Assembly (NCBI RefSeq): GCF_030272615.1 | Contig: NW_026728911.1 | Location: forward strand, 245,001 to 267,500 | DNA length: 22,500 nt | Source: Cryptomeria japonica | Taxonomy: Eukaryota; Streptophyta; Pinopsida; Cupressales; Cupressaceae | Reading direction: 5' to 3' | Shown here: piece by piece, positions 1-9,551 of the stretch | How the letters are laid out: each line of letters opens with the position of its first letter | Position numbering within the stretch: the stretch's first letter is position 1 | Translations under genes and position numbers: made by a program | Notes under the pieces: model-generated | Seen by the model: only the letters and a program-made list of their open reading frames with translations | Told to the model about the DNA's origin: nothing | The model's database searches: none

Positions 1-240
1 TCCAGGAACAATCGGGAACAAGACCGATTACAAGTCGTCGAGTCTGTTACTGGGCGAACACGAGATGCGCACAGGAAATCGATCAGCCCTCACAATGGCC
101 CAAGGCCAGAGATCGGACTGCTACGATTTACCCCAACAATCATCGTGCCACTCTTCGCAGAGAGGTGATAGACGCCAACGAGCCCGCGCATAGCAATCGA
201 GGTGTAAAAAGGGCGTTGAAGGCAGGAAGCCTGGACGAAA
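1..240. other. Left edge, no recognisable gene
   Basis: I see no rRNA, tRNA or protein-coding signature on either strand. The only repeat-like element is CATAGCAATCGAGGTGT near 188-204, a word that recurs in the 188-bp repeats to the right. If the rDNA model holds, this would be external transcribed spacer between the repeats and an 18S gene lying beyond the window. The conserved ends of 18S are not visible here. Confidence 0.4.
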
Positions 241-660
241 GAGGCTACGAGGTCACCTCGAAGCGGTCTAAGAATCGGGCGCACTTGGGGCGACTACCAG
301 TGCCAACCCCTTATCCCGCGGTGCGTCCGACACACAGAAATTTCCAAGGCGGCCAAGGAGCCTCCCCGCATAGCAATCGGGGTGTGAGGTTACGGATGCA
401 GCATTGATAGCAATCGAGGTGTGAGGCGAAGGATGCAGAAGTGAGAGCCGAGGGATGTAGCAGAGATAGCAATCGGGGTGTGTGATGCAGAAGAGATAGC
501 AATCGAGGTGTGCGGTGGGAAGGGCCCAGCAGCCAGAATGCATGAAGCGACGGATGAAGCAGTGATGACAACCGGGCTGTGAGGAGAGGAGGGATGCAGC
601 CAAGAAAGCAATCAGGGCTCGAGGCAAGGGATGCATCAAGGATAGCAATCATGTTGTGAG
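241..660. repeat. Decayed monomer and short AGCAATCGGGGTGTGAG repeats
   Basis: Positions 260-385 are a diverged copy of the 188-bp repeat (GCTTGGGG-like core, then CCCCTTATCCCGCG, then GCATAGCAATCGGGGTG). From about 366 to 660 only its last part, roughly GATAGCAATCGGGGTGTGAGG, is reiterated at irregular spacing (near 368, 406, 465, 494, 562, 602 and 640) with increasing divergence. This looks like local slippage expansion at the edge of the array, where homogenisation is weak. Open frames here are not genes: several overlap on one strand and all follow the repeats. Confidence 0.75.
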
Positions 661-3600
661 GCGAGATTCCAAAGGCTAAACGTGAGAGGCTGCAGGGTCG
701 ACTCAGAGAGGTCTATGCATGTGAGAGGCTGAAAGCAAGGTCGACTCGGAGCGGTCTATGCATCGGGCGCGCTTGGGGCGACTACCAGTGCCAACCCCTT
801 ATCCCGCGACGCGTCCGACAAAGAGAACGTTCCAAGGCGGCAGAGGAGGTTACCAGCCGAAGGATGCAGTAGCAATAACAGGTATAGTTCCGCGGCGGCC
901 GAGAAGACTCACCGCATAGGAATCGGGATGCGAGGCGACGGATGCGGCGGGAAGGCCCCGACGGCTAAACGGAAGAGGCTGCAGGGCCGCCTCGGAATGG
1001 TCCAAGCATCGGATGCGATTGGGACGACTACCAGTGCCAACCCCTTATCCCGCGATGCGTCCGATACACAGATAGTTCCAAGGCGGCCGAGGAGCCTCAC
1101 CGCATATCAATTGGGGTGCGAGGCGAGGGATGGGGCGGGAAGGCCCCAACGGCTAGACGGAAGAGGCTTCAGGGCCACCTCGGAATGGTCCAAGCATCGG
1201 ACGCGCTTGGGGCGACTGCCAGTGCCAACCCCTTATCCCGCGATGCGTCCGATACACAGATGGTTCCAAGGCGGCCGAGGAGCCTCACCGCATAGCAATC
1301 GGGGGTGCGAGGCGAGGGATGGGGCGGGAAGGCCCCAACGGCTAGACGGAAGAGGCTTCAGGGCCGCCTAGGAATGGTCCAAGCATCGGACACGCTTGGG
1401 GCGACTACCAGTGACAGCCCCCTATCCCGCGATGCGTCCGATACGAAGATGGTTCCAAGGCGGCCGAGGAGCCTCACCGCATAGCAATCGGGGTGCGAGG
1501 TGGGGGATGCGGCGAGATGGCCCCAACGGCTAGACGGAAGAGGCCACAGGGCCGCGTCGGAATAGTCCAAGCATCGGACGCGCTTGGGGCGACTACCAGT
1601 GACAACCCCTTATCCCGCGATGCGTCCGATACGAAGATAGTTCCAAGGCGGCCGAGGAGCCTCACCGCATAGCAATCGGGGTGCGAGGTGGGGGATGCGG
1701 CGAGATGGCCCCAACGGCTAGACGGAAGAGGCTGCAGGGCCGCCTCGGAATAGTCCAAGCATCGGACGCGCTTGGGGCCACTACCAGTGACAACCCCTTA
1801 TCCCGCGATGCGTCCGATACGAAGATAGTTCCAAGGCGGCCGAAGAGCCTCACCGCATAGCAATCGGGGTGCGAGGTGGGGGATGCGGCGAGATGGCCCC
1901 AACGGCTAGACGGAAGAGGCCACAGGGCCGCCTCGGAATAGTCCAAGCATCGGACGCGCTTGGGGCGACTACCAGTGACAACCCCTTATCCCGCGATGCG
2001 TCCGATACGAAGATAGTTCCCAGGCGGCCGAGGAGCCTCACCGCATAGCAATCGGGGTGCGAGGCGAGGGATGCGGCGAGATGGCCCCAAAGGCTAGACG
2101 GAAGAGGCTGCAGGGCTGCCTCGGAATAGTCCAAGCATCGGACGCGCTTGGGGCGACTACCACTGCCAACCCCTTATCCCGCGATGCGTCCGATACACAG
2201 ATAGTTCCGAGGCGGCCGAGGAGGTGGGGGATGCAGCGAGATGGCCCCAACGGCTAGACGGAAGAGGCTGCAGGGCCGCCTCGGAATAGTCCAAGCATCG
2301 GACGCGCTTGGGGCGACTACCAGTGACAACCCCTTATCCCGCGATGCGTCCGATACACAGATAGTTCCGAGGCGGCCAAGGAGCCTCACCGCATAGCAAT
2401 CGTGGTGCGAGGTGGGGGATGCGGCGAGATGGCCCCAACGGCTAGACGGAAGAGGCTGCAGGGCCGCCTCGGAATGGTCCAAGCATCGGATGCGCTTGGG
2501 GCGACTACCACTGCCAACCCCTTATCCCGCGATGCGTCCGATACACAGATAGTTCCAAGGCGGCCGAGGAGCCTCACAGCATAGCAATCAGGGTGCGAGG
2601 CGAGGGATGCGGCGAGAAAGCCCCAACGGCTAGAGGGAAGAGGCTTCAGGTCCGCCTCGGAATGGTCCAAGCATCGGACGCGCTTGGGGCGACTACCAGT
2701 GACAACCCCTTATCCCGCGACGCGTCCGATACACAGATAGTTCCAAGGCGGCCGAGGAGCCTCACCGCATAGCAATCGGGGTGCGAGGCGAGGGATGCGG
2801 CGAGAAGGACCCAACGGCTACACGGAAGAGGCTTCGGGGCCGCCTCGGAATGGTCCAAGCATCGGACGCGCTTGGGGCGACTACCAGTGACAACCCCTTA
2901 TCCCGCGACGCGTCCGATACACAGATAGTTCCAAGGCGGCCGAGGAGCCTCACCGCATAGCAATCGGGGTGCGAGGCGAGGGATGCGGCGAGAAGGACCC
3001 AACGGCTAGACGGAAGAGGCTTCGGGGCCGCCTCGGAATGGTCCAAGCATCGGACGCGCTTGGGGCGACTACCAGTGACAACCCCTTATCCCGCGACGCG
3101 TCCGATACACAGATAGTTCCAAGGCGGCCGAGGAGCCTCACCGCATAGCAATCGGGGTGCGAGGCGAGGGATGCGGCGAGAAGGACCCAACGGCTAGACG
3201 GAAGAGGCTTCGGGTCCGCCTCGGAATGGTCCAAGCATCGGACGCGCTTGGGGCGACTACCAGTGACAACCCCTTATCCCGCGACGCGTCCGGTACACAG
3301 ATAGTTCCAAGGCGGCCGAGGAGCCTCACCGCATAGCAATCGGGGTGCGAGGCGAGGGATGCGGCGAGAAGGACCCAACGGCTAGACGGAAGAGGCTTCG
3401 GGTCCGCCTCGGAATGGTCCAAGCATCGGACGCGCTTGGGGCGACTACCAGTGACAACCCCTTATCCCGCGACGCGTCCGATACACAGATAGTTCCAAGG
3501 CGGCCGAGGAGCCTCACCGCATAGCAATCGGGGTGCGAGGCGAGGGATGCGGCGAGAAGGACCCAACGGCTAGACGGAAGAGGCTTCGGGTCCGCCTCGG

Positions 3601-5045
3601 AATGGTCCAAGCATCGGACGCGCTTGGGGCGACTACCAGTGACAACCCCTTATCCCGCGACGCGTCCGATACACAGATAGTTCCGAGGCGGCCGAGGAGC
3701 CTCACCGCATAGCAATCGGGGTGCGAGGCGAAGGATGCGGCGAGAAGGACCCAACGGCTAGACGGAAGAGGCTTCGGGTCCGCCTCGGAATGGTCCAAGC
3801 ATCGGACGCGCTTGGGGCGACTACCAGTGACAACCCCTTATCCCGCGACGCGTCCGATACACAGATAGTTCCGAGGCGGCCGAGGAGCCTCACCGCATAG
3901 CAATCGGGGTGCGAGGCGAGGGATGCGGCGAGAAGGACCCAACGGCTAGACGGAAGAGGCTTCAGGGCCGCCTCGGAATGGTCCAAGCATCGAACGCGCT
4001 TGGGGCGACTACCAGTGACAACCCCTTATCCCGCGACGCGTCCGATACACAGATAGTTCCGAGGCGGCCGAGGAGCCTCACCGCATAGCAATCGGGGTGC
4101 GAGGCGAGGGATGCGGCGAGAAGGACCCAACGGCTAGACGGAAGAGGCTTCAGGGCCGCCTCGGAATGGTCCAAGCATCGGACGCGCTTGGGGCGACTAC
4201 CAGTGACAACCCCTTATCCCGCGACGCGTCCGATACACAGATAGTTCCGAGGCGGCCGAGGAGCCTCACCGCATAGCAATCGGGGTGCGAGGCGAGGGAT
4301 GCGGCGAGAAGGACCCAACGGCTAGACGGAAGAGGCTTCAGGGCCGCCTCGGAATGGTCCAAGCATCGGACGCGCTTGGGGCGACTACCAATGACAACCC
4401 CTTATCCCGCGACGCGTCCGATACACAGATAGTTCCGAGGCGGCCGAGGAGCCTCACCGCATAGCAATCGGGGTGCGAGGCGAGGGATGCGGCGAGAAGG
4501 ACCCAACGGCTAGACGGAAGAGGCTTCAGGGCCGCCTCGGAATGGTCCAAGCATCGGACGCGCTTGGGGCGACTACCAATGACAACCCCTTATCCCGCGA
4601 CGCGTCCGATACACAGATAGTTCCGAGGCGGCCGAGGAGCCTCACCGCATAGCAATCGGGGTGCGAGGCGAGGGATGCGGCGAGAAGGACCCAACGGCTA
4701 GACGGAAGAGGCTTCAGGGCCGCCTCGGAATGGTCCAAGCATCGGACGCGCTTGGGGCGACTACCAGTGACAACCCCTTATCCCGCGACGCGTCCGATAC
4801 ACAGATAGTTCCGAGGCGGCCGAGGAGCCTCACCGCATAGCAATCGGGTTGCGAGGCGAGGGATGCGGCGAGAAGGACCCAACGGCTAGACGGAAGAGGC
4901 TTCAGGGCCGCCTCGGAATGGTCCAAGCATCGGACGCGCTTGGGGCGACTACCGTTGCCAACCCCTTATCCCGCGATGCGTCTGATACACAGATAGTTCC
5001 GAGGCGGCCGAGGAGCCTCACCGCATAGCAATCGGGTTGCGAGGC
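661..5045. repeat. 188-bp tandem repeat array (about 22 units)
   Basis: The anchor TCCAAGCATCGGA starts at 1001, 1189, 1378, 1566, 1754, 1942, 2130, 2290, 2478, 2666 and then every 188 bp to 4922. The step to 1378 is 189 (one extra G) and the 2130 unit is 160 bp because it lost about 28 bp holding CCTCACCGCATAGCAATC. Units at 661-905 are diverged or truncated. There are two subfamilies. Type I lies left of about 2640 (AGATGGCCCCAACGG, GCGATGCGTCC). Type II lies to the right (AGAAGGACCCAACGG, GCGACGCGTCC with an MluI-type ACGCGT) and is nearly uniform. Since 188 is not divisible by 3, the repeated 70-94-residue open frames change frame at every unit and are not coding. Possible role: subrepeats in the 5' external transcribed spacer of a - strand 45S unit (inference). 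Confidence 0.95.
2130..2289. repeat. Short 160-bp unit in the 188-bp array
   Basis: This unit joins GCGGCCGAGGAGG directly to TGGGGGATGCAGCGAG near 2222-2230 and lacks the block with CCTCACCGCATAGCAATCGG. It is the only internal deletion among the canonical units and marks a single event rather than a spreading variant. Confidence 0.85.
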
Positions 5046-5283
5046 AGATTATTGGGAAGGGAACCCCCTGGGATGCGGCTCAAGCAGTGCCCAAAGGGAC
5101 TGGAATGCGGAATCACATCGAGAGACCCAAATGCTATACGAGGGCTCAAATCGAATTATCGATTTGGCCACGACATGGACGCATCGGAACGACTACCTTT
5201 GCCGAACCACTCGCAATTGCATCCATACCGAAACCAATAGACATTTCCGTTAGAGCCCTCGCATAGCATTCGGGAATCTCGCA
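5046..5283. repeat. Diverged ancestral-type 188-bp monomer
   Basis: The segment keeps the order of landmarks of the 188-bp repeat at low identity: GAGACCCAAATGCTATACGA (for ACCCAACGGCTAGACG), GGACGCATCGGAACGACTACC (for CATCGGACGCGCTTGGGGCGACTACC), then CCTCGCATAGCATTCGGG (for CCTCACCGCATAGCAATCGGG). It bridges the homogeneous array and the first promoter-like block. No gene is seen. Confidence 0.7.
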
Positions 5284-5373
5284 TGCCCCTCTAAATCGAC
5301 CAATGCTGGCGCTCAATGAAAATCCGAGCGCTACCACCGTTCGAGCGCCAGCATTGGTCGAGTTAGAGGGGCA
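5284..5373. other. Long inverted repeat beside first TATA block
   Basis: Arms 5284-5314 and 5343-5373 are 31 nt each and complementary at 30 of 31 positions (mismatch at 5295), around a 28-nt loop that contains ATCCGAGCG. It could form a strong stem-loop in RNA from either strand, or a cruciform. It ends about 25 bp before the CCCCTATATAAG motif. On the - strand it would therefore lie in the first part of a transcript starting there. Confidence 0.9.
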
Positions 5374-5397
5374 CGGGGGAGAATGCTCCAGTCAACA

Positions 5398-5429
5398 CCT
5401 CCCCTATATAAGTTATTTGTCCGATTCTC
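5398..5429 (-). promoter_or_regulatory. Putative Pol I promoter core, block 1 (leftmost)
   Basis: On the - strand the core reads CTTATATAGGGGAGG. The plant 45S rDNA start-site consensus is TATATA(A/G)GGG, so the match is direct. As the leftmost of thirteen copies it is the best candidate for the gene promoter, with transcription running left into the 188-bp array. The + strand alternative, a Pol II TATA box TATATAAG, cannot be excluded from sequence alone. No gene follows in either direction within the window. Confidence 0.6.
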
Positions 5430-5768
5430 GCACAACCGTAGTCTGCCTCGTCGAATCAAACAACGGTCCCAGATTCCGACTTCCGTTCCGTAGAGACCCA
5501 AAAGCTAGATGGAGGCTCGCAAGAAAGAGAGTCGGCGCATAGCAATCGGGTTTCTCGAACGTTTAGGGACCGAGCTCACTTGCGGATAGGGCAAAATCCG
5601 CCAAGCAACCCAAAAGCTAGACGGGGGCTCGAATCGAATCGCCTAGGCGGCCACAACAACGACGTGTTGGATCGACTACCAGTGCCAAACCATTCAGCAA
5701 GACTAGTCTGTGTCGAGGCCGGATAGAGATTCTCAGAGAGCGCCCGCATAGCATTTAGGAGACCTGCC

Positions 5769-5863
5769 GCGTCCCTCACACTCGACAAATGGTGGTGCAC
5801 GTTTATAAATCCGAGCGATCCCAACCCTTTCAAGCACCAACATCGGTCGAGATAGAGGGGCAC
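5769..5863. other. Second, decayed inverted repeat
   Basis: Arms 5769-5798 and 5834-5863 (30 nt) pair at about 22 of 30 positions, best at the loop-proximal end (GGTGC/GCACC) and in CTCGA/TCGAG. The loop again contains ATCCGAGCG. It is equivalent in position to the inverted repeat at 5284-5373. Confidence 0.7.
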
Positions 5864-5887
5864 GGAGGGGGCTGCGTGAGACAACAC

Positions 5888-5919
5888 AGTCCCCTATATA
5901 AGTTATTTGTCCGATTCTC
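5888..5919 (-). promoter_or_regulatory. Putative spacer promoter core, block 2
   Basis: TATATAAG lies at 5895-5902 on the + strand (TATATAGGGG on the -). The flank CAGTCCCC replaces the usual ACCTCCCC, so the - strand reads TATATAGGGGACTG. Confidence 0.55.
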
Positions 5920-6209
5920 ACACATCCGAAGAATGGTCATCAAATCGGACAACAGCCCAAACTTCCGACTTCCGTCCCAGAAAGCCCAAGAGCTATCTAA
6001 AACGTTCATGGCCGGAACTCGATCGCGGCTATACCAGTCCGCCAAGCAACCCAAAAGCTAGACTGGAGCTCTAGTCGAATCACCTCTGTGGCCATTGCAA
6101 GGACGTGTTGGAGCGACTACCATTGCCGAACCATTCCGCAGGTCGAGTCCATACCAAGGCCGCATAGAGATTCACGATGAGCTCCTGCATAGCAATCAGG
6201 AGACTTGCC

Positions 6210-6303
6210 GTGTCCATCACAATCGATAAATCCTGGTGCAAGATTTTTGCATCCGAGCGCTCCAACCAGTCGAGCACCAGCATCAATCGACATAAACGGG
6301 CAC
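6210..6303. other. Third, most decayed inverted repeat
   Basis: Arms 6210-6239 and 6274-6303 pair at about 20 of 30 positions, with the CTGGTGC end nearest the loop intact. The loop contains ATCCGAGCG. It lies just left of the third TATATAAG block. Confidence 0.6.
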
Positions 6304-6328
6304 GGGGGGAGGATGCTCGAGAACACTA

Positions 6329-6360
6329 CCTCCCCTATATAAGTTATTTGTCCGATTCTC
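6329..6360 (-). promoter_or_regulatory. Putative spacer promoter core, block 3
   Basis: TATATAAG lies at 6336-6343 with the full ACCTCCCC flank and the GTTATTTGTCCGATTCTC side shared with blocks 1 and 2 (later blocks have GCTATTTG). Confidence 0.55.
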
Positions 6361-6420
6361 AAGCAGCCGAAGTCTGGTCATCGAATCGGGTCAAAGACCA
6401 CAACTTCCGACTTTACCCAC

Positions 6421-6780
6421 AATGCAAGTCATCGAATCGAACATCGGCCCCCGAGTCGGACTCCATGCGTATGTCAGGTCATCGGACCCAAATTCCGCCT
6501 TCCTGCGCATGGCGGGCCATCAATATCAACTCGGTCATCGGACCCAAACTCCGCCTTTTTGCGTATGGCACGCCTTCAAATCGGTCATCGGACCCAAATT
6601 CCGCCTTCCTGTGCATGGCGGGCCATCAACATCAACTCGGTCATCGGACCCAAATTCCGCCTTTCTGCGCATGGCACGCCATCAACTCGGTCATCGGACC
6701 CAAATTCCGCCTTCCTGCGCATGGCAGGTCATCGGACACAAATTCAGACCTCGCCAATATGCCTACGTATCGAATCGGTC
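6421..6780. repeat. Alternating 56/50-bp tandem repeats
   Basis: GGTCATCGGACCCAAATTCC starts at 6477, 6533, 6583, 6639, 6689, 6727 and 6777, giving spacings of 56, 50, 56, 50, 38 and 50. The alternation shows that a 106-bp dimer (one half with GCGGGCCATCAA, the other with GCACGCC) was itself duplicated. The same word continues into each 311-bp unit. Open frames of about 200 residues on the + strand follow the repeat and are not credible genes. Confidence 0.9.
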
Positions 6781-6873
6781 ATCGGACCCAACTTCCGACT
6801 TCATCCATACTGTAGGGTCTTTGAGGTTGGCGCGGTGCGCTCAACCCAGGGAGTCGACCCATCGAAGCATACA

Positions 6874-6905
6874 CCTCCCCTATATAAGCTATTTGTCCGA
6901 TTCCC
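6874..6905 (-). promoter_or_regulatory. Putative spacer promoter core, block 4
   Basis: TATATAAG lies at 6881-6888, the first block of the 311-bp series, flanked by ACACCTCCCC and GCTATTTGTCCGATTCCC. Confidence 0.55.
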
Positions 6906-7184
6906 ACACCTGTGTAGTTTGCACCTCTGACCAGGACATCGACCCCAACTTCCGAACTCGACTGCAACGACGGCACCAGCGCCTTGGTGCGCACCTTGCG
7001 ACGCACAGTCCCAACATTCGCCTTCCTGCACATGGCAGGTCATCGGACCCAAATTCCGACCTCGCGAGTATGCCTACATATCGAATCGGTCATCGGACCC
7101 AACTTCCGACTTCATCCATACCGTAGGGTCTTTGAGGTTGGCGCGGTGCGCTCAACCCGGGGAGTCGACCCAACGAAGCATACA

Positions 7185-7216
7185 CCTCCCCTATATAAGC
7201 TATTTGTCCGATTCCC
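7185..7216 (-). promoter_or_regulatory. Putative spacer promoter core, block 5
   Basis: TATATAAG lies at 7192-7199 in the second 311-bp unit and is identical in its core to block 4. Confidence 0.55.
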
Positions 7217-7495
7217 ACACCTGTGTAGTTTGCACCTCCGATCAAGACATCGACCCCAACTTCCGAACTCGCCTCCAACGACCGAACCAGCGCCTTGGTG
7301 CGCACCTTGCAACGCACAGTGCCAACATTCGCCTTCCTGCACGTGGCAGGTCATCGGACCCAAATTCCGACCTCGCGAGTATGCCTACATATCGAATCGG
7401 TCATCGGACCCAACTTCCGACTTCATCCATACCGTAGGGTCTTTGAGGTTGGCGCGGTGCGCTCAACCCGGGGAGTCGACCCAACGAAGCATACA

Positions 7496-7527
7496 CCTCC
7501 CCTATATAAGCTATTTGTCCGATTCCC
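7496..7527 (-). promoter_or_regulatory. Putative spacer promoter core, block 6
   Basis: TATATAAG lies at 7503-7510 in the third 311-bp unit, with the same core and flanks as block 5. Confidence 0.55.
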
Positions 7528-7806
7528 ACACCTGTGTAGCTTGCACCTCCGATCAGGACATCGACCCCAACTTCCGAACTCGACTAAAAAGACCGCACCA
7601 GCGCCTTGGTGTGCACCTTGCAACGCACAGTGTCAACATTCGCCTTCCTGCACATGGCAGGTCATCGGACCCAAATTCCGACCTCATGAGCATACCTACT
7701 AATCGAATCGGTCATCGGACCCAACTTCCGACTTCATCCATACCGTAGGGTCTTTGAGGTTGGCGCGGTGCGCTCAACCTGGGGAGTCGACCCATCGAAG
7801 CATACA

Positions 7807-7838
7807 CCTCCCCTATATAAGCTATTTGTCCGATTCCG
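7807..7838 (-). promoter_or_regulatory. Putative spacer promoter core, block 7
   Basis: TATATAAG lies at 7814-7821 in the fourth 311-bp unit. The right flank has GATTCCGACACC instead of GATTCCCACACC. It is the block next to the 52-bp satellite. Confidence 0.55.
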
Positions 7839-7929
7839 ACACCTGTGTAGTTTGCACCTCCGCTCAGGACATCGACCCCAACTTCCGAACTCGCCTGCAA
7901 CGACCGAACCAGCGCCTTGGTGCGCACCA

Positions 7930-8574
7930 AAAGTGCGCACTTTTGGAGGGCACTTTTCTGCGCTCCAAAGGTGCGCACTTTTGGAGGGCACTTTTTGGAG
8001 GGCACTTTTCTGCGCTCCAAAGGTGCGCACTTTTGGAGGGCACTTTTTGGAGGGCACTTTTCTGCGCTCCAAAGGTGCGCACTTTTGGAGGGCACTTTTT
8101 GGAGGGCACTTTTCTGCGCTCCAAAGGTGCGCACTTTTGGAGGGCACTTTTTGGAGGGCACTTTTCTGCGCTCCAAAGGTGCGCACTTTTGGAGGGCACT
8201 TTTTGGAGGGCACTTTTCTGCGCTCCAAAGGTGCGCACTTTTGGAGGGCACTTTTTGGAGGGCACTTTTCTGCGCTCCAAAGGTGCGCACTTTTGGAGGG
8301 CACTTTTTGGAGGGCACTTTTCTGCGCTCCAAAGGTGCGCACTTTTGGAGGGCACTTTTTGGAGGGCACTTTTCTGCGCTCCAAAGGTGCGCACTTTTGG
8401 AGGGCACTTTTTGGAGGGCACTTTTCTGCGCTCCAAAGGTGCGCACTTTTGGAGGGCACTTTTTGGAGGGCACTTTTCTGCGCTCCAAAGGTGCGCACTT
8501 TTGGAGGGCACTTTTGTGCACTCCAAAGGTGCGCACTTTTGGAGGGCACTTTTCCTGTGCTCCAAAGGTGCACA
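7930..8574. repeat. 52-bp satellite, near-perfect tandem array
   Basis: CTGCGCTCC starts at 7958 and then every 52 bp to 8478, giving ten apparently identical units plus imperfect edge units on both sides (GTGCACTCC at about 8516, CCTGTGCTCC at about 8551). Each unit holds a 24-nt near-palindrome (first copy 7963-7986) running from CTCCAAAGGTGC to GCACTTTTGGAG and two direct copies of TTGGAGGGCACTTT. Because 52 = 3 x 17 + 1 and no frame contains a stop, long open frames (up to 336 codons) run through it on both strands. They are artefacts of the repeat. Confidence 0.97.
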
Positions 8575-8703
8575 CCTAGGTGAGCACCTTCGACCACACC
8601 TTGTAGCACACCAAACTCTGACTTTCGACTTCATCCGCAATGCAGGGTCTTTGAGGTTGGCGCAATGCGCACAACCAGGGGAGTCGACCCATCAAACCCA
8701 ACA

Positions 8704-8735
8704 CCTCCCCTATATAAGCTATTTGTCTGATTCTC
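8704..8735 (-). promoter_or_regulatory. Putative spacer promoter core, block 8
   Basis: TATATAAG lies at 8711-8718. It is the first block right of the 52-bp array, 897 bp from block 7, with GCTATTTGTCTGATTCTC on its right. Confidence 0.5.
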
Positions 8736-8860
8736 ATACATGCGTAGCCTGCAAGAGCAATTAGGACATCGACCCCAACTTTCGGCTTCTAAACGAAAAC
8801 AAGGTCTTTGAGGTTGGTGTAATGCGAACAACTAGGGGAGTCAACCCATCAAACCCAACA

Positions 8861-8892
8861 CCTCCCCTATATAAGCTATTTGTCTGATTCTC
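8861..8892 (-). promoter_or_regulatory. Putative spacer promoter core, block 9
   Basis: TATATAAG lies at 8868-8875, with core and flanks as in block 8. Confidence 0.5.
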
Positions 8893-9017
8893 ATACATGT
8901 GTAGTCTACAGGAGCAATTAGGACATCGACCCCAACTTTTGACTTCTTAACGAAAACAAGGTCTTTGAGGTTGACGTAATGCGCACAACCAGGGGAGTCG
9001 ACCCATCAAACCCAACA

Positions 9018-9049
9018 CCTCCCCTATATAAGCTATTTGTCCGATTCTC
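9018..9049 (-). promoter_or_regulatory. Putative spacer promoter core, block 10
   Basis: TATATAAG lies at 9025-9032. The right flank has GTCCGATTCTC, as in the leftmost blocks. Confidence 0.5.
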
Positions 9050-9174
9050 ATACATGTGTAGCCTGCAGGAGCCATTAGGACATTGACCCCAACTTTTGAC
9101 TTCTTAACGAAAACAAGGTCTTTGAGGTTGGCGTAATGCGCACAACCAAGGGAGTTGACCCATCAAACCCAACA

Positions 9175-9206
9175 CCTCCCCTATATAAGCTATTTGTCTG
9201 ATTCTC
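9175..9206 (-). promoter_or_regulatory. Putative spacer promoter core, block 11
   Basis: TATATAAG lies at 9182-9189, the last block before the expanded 220-bp spacing. Confidence 0.5.
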
Positions 9207-9394
9207 ATACATGTGTAGCCTGCAACAACGATTAGGACATCCACCCCAACTTCTGAATTCGTCTGCGTTGACCGCACCAAAGGTGCACGCCTTGGTGCTC
9301 ACCAAAATCCGACTTCCGACTTCTTCTGCTATGCGGGGTCTTTGAGGTTGGCGCAGTGCGCACAACCAGGGGAGTCAACCCACCGAATGCAACA

Positions 9395-9426
9395 CCTCCC
9401 CTATATAAGCTATTTGTCTGATTCTC
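9395..9426 (-). promoter_or_regulatory. Putative spacer promoter core, block 12
   Basis: TATATAAG lies at 9402-9409, preceded on the + strand by CACCGAATGCAACACCTCCCC. Confidence 0.5.
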
Positions 9427-9551
9427 ATACATGCGTAGACTGCAGCAATGATTAGGACATCCACCCCAACTTTTGACTTCTTAAACAAGACAGGGTCTTT
9501 GAAGTTGGTGCAGTGCACACAACCAGGGGAGTCGACCCATCAAACGCAACA

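Larger units (their letters stand above)
5374..6420. repeat. Three promoter-like units of about 490/441 bp
   Basis: Three related units each run: diverged 188-type monomer, inverted repeat, G-rich GGCACGGGGG, then the block CCCCTATATAAGTTATTTGTCCGATTCTC, then a short tail with ATCGAATCGG. The TATATAAG motifs start at 5405, 5895 and 6336. Diverged monomers are visible at about 5485-5760 and 5975-6200 (CGACTACCAGTGCC and CGACTACCATTGCC; GCATAGCATTTAGG and GCATAGCAATCAGG). The units are far more diverged from one another than the 311- and 157-bp units are, so they look older or less homogenised. Confidence 0.8.
6727..7929. repeat. 311-bp repeats carrying TATA blocks (four units)
   Basis: GGTCATCGGACCCAAATTCC starts at 6727, 7038, 7349 and 7660, exactly 311 bp apart, and TATATAAG starts at 6881, 7192, 7503 and 7814 in step. 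Each unit runs: GGTCATCGG pair, GGGTCTTTGAGGTTGGCGC, GGGGAGTCGACCC, TATA block, GACATCGACCCCAACTTCCG, CGCCTTGGTGCGCACC, then CATTCGCCTTCCTGCACATGG. The fourth unit breaks off at the GGTGCGCACC word, where the 52-bp array begins. Confidence 0.95.

Noticed and set aside
1-240. End of 18S or 25S rRNA gene
   Set aside because: I looked for conserved terminal sequences of 18S and 25S on both strands and found none.
1474-4926. Serial 70-94-residue open frames on the - strand (MDHSEA...IAMR)
   Set aside because: They are the 188-bp repeat read once per unit. The frame shifts at each unit, so they cannot form a repeat protein.
661-5045. CRISPR array
   Set aside because: Units of 188 bp are repeated along their whole length with no unique spacers, and the 5S genes show a plant nuclear genome.
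6177-7748. Open frames of 212-254 codons on + with IGHRTQIPPS-like repeats
   Set aside because: They follow the 50/56- and 311-bp repeats and overlap in different frames. They also run through the putative promoter cores.
7712-8764. Open frames of 220-336 codons on both strands across the 52-bp satellite
   Set aside because: A stop-free 52-bp unit gives endless frames; 52 is not a multiple of 3, so the frames only cycle. No start context or domain is seen.
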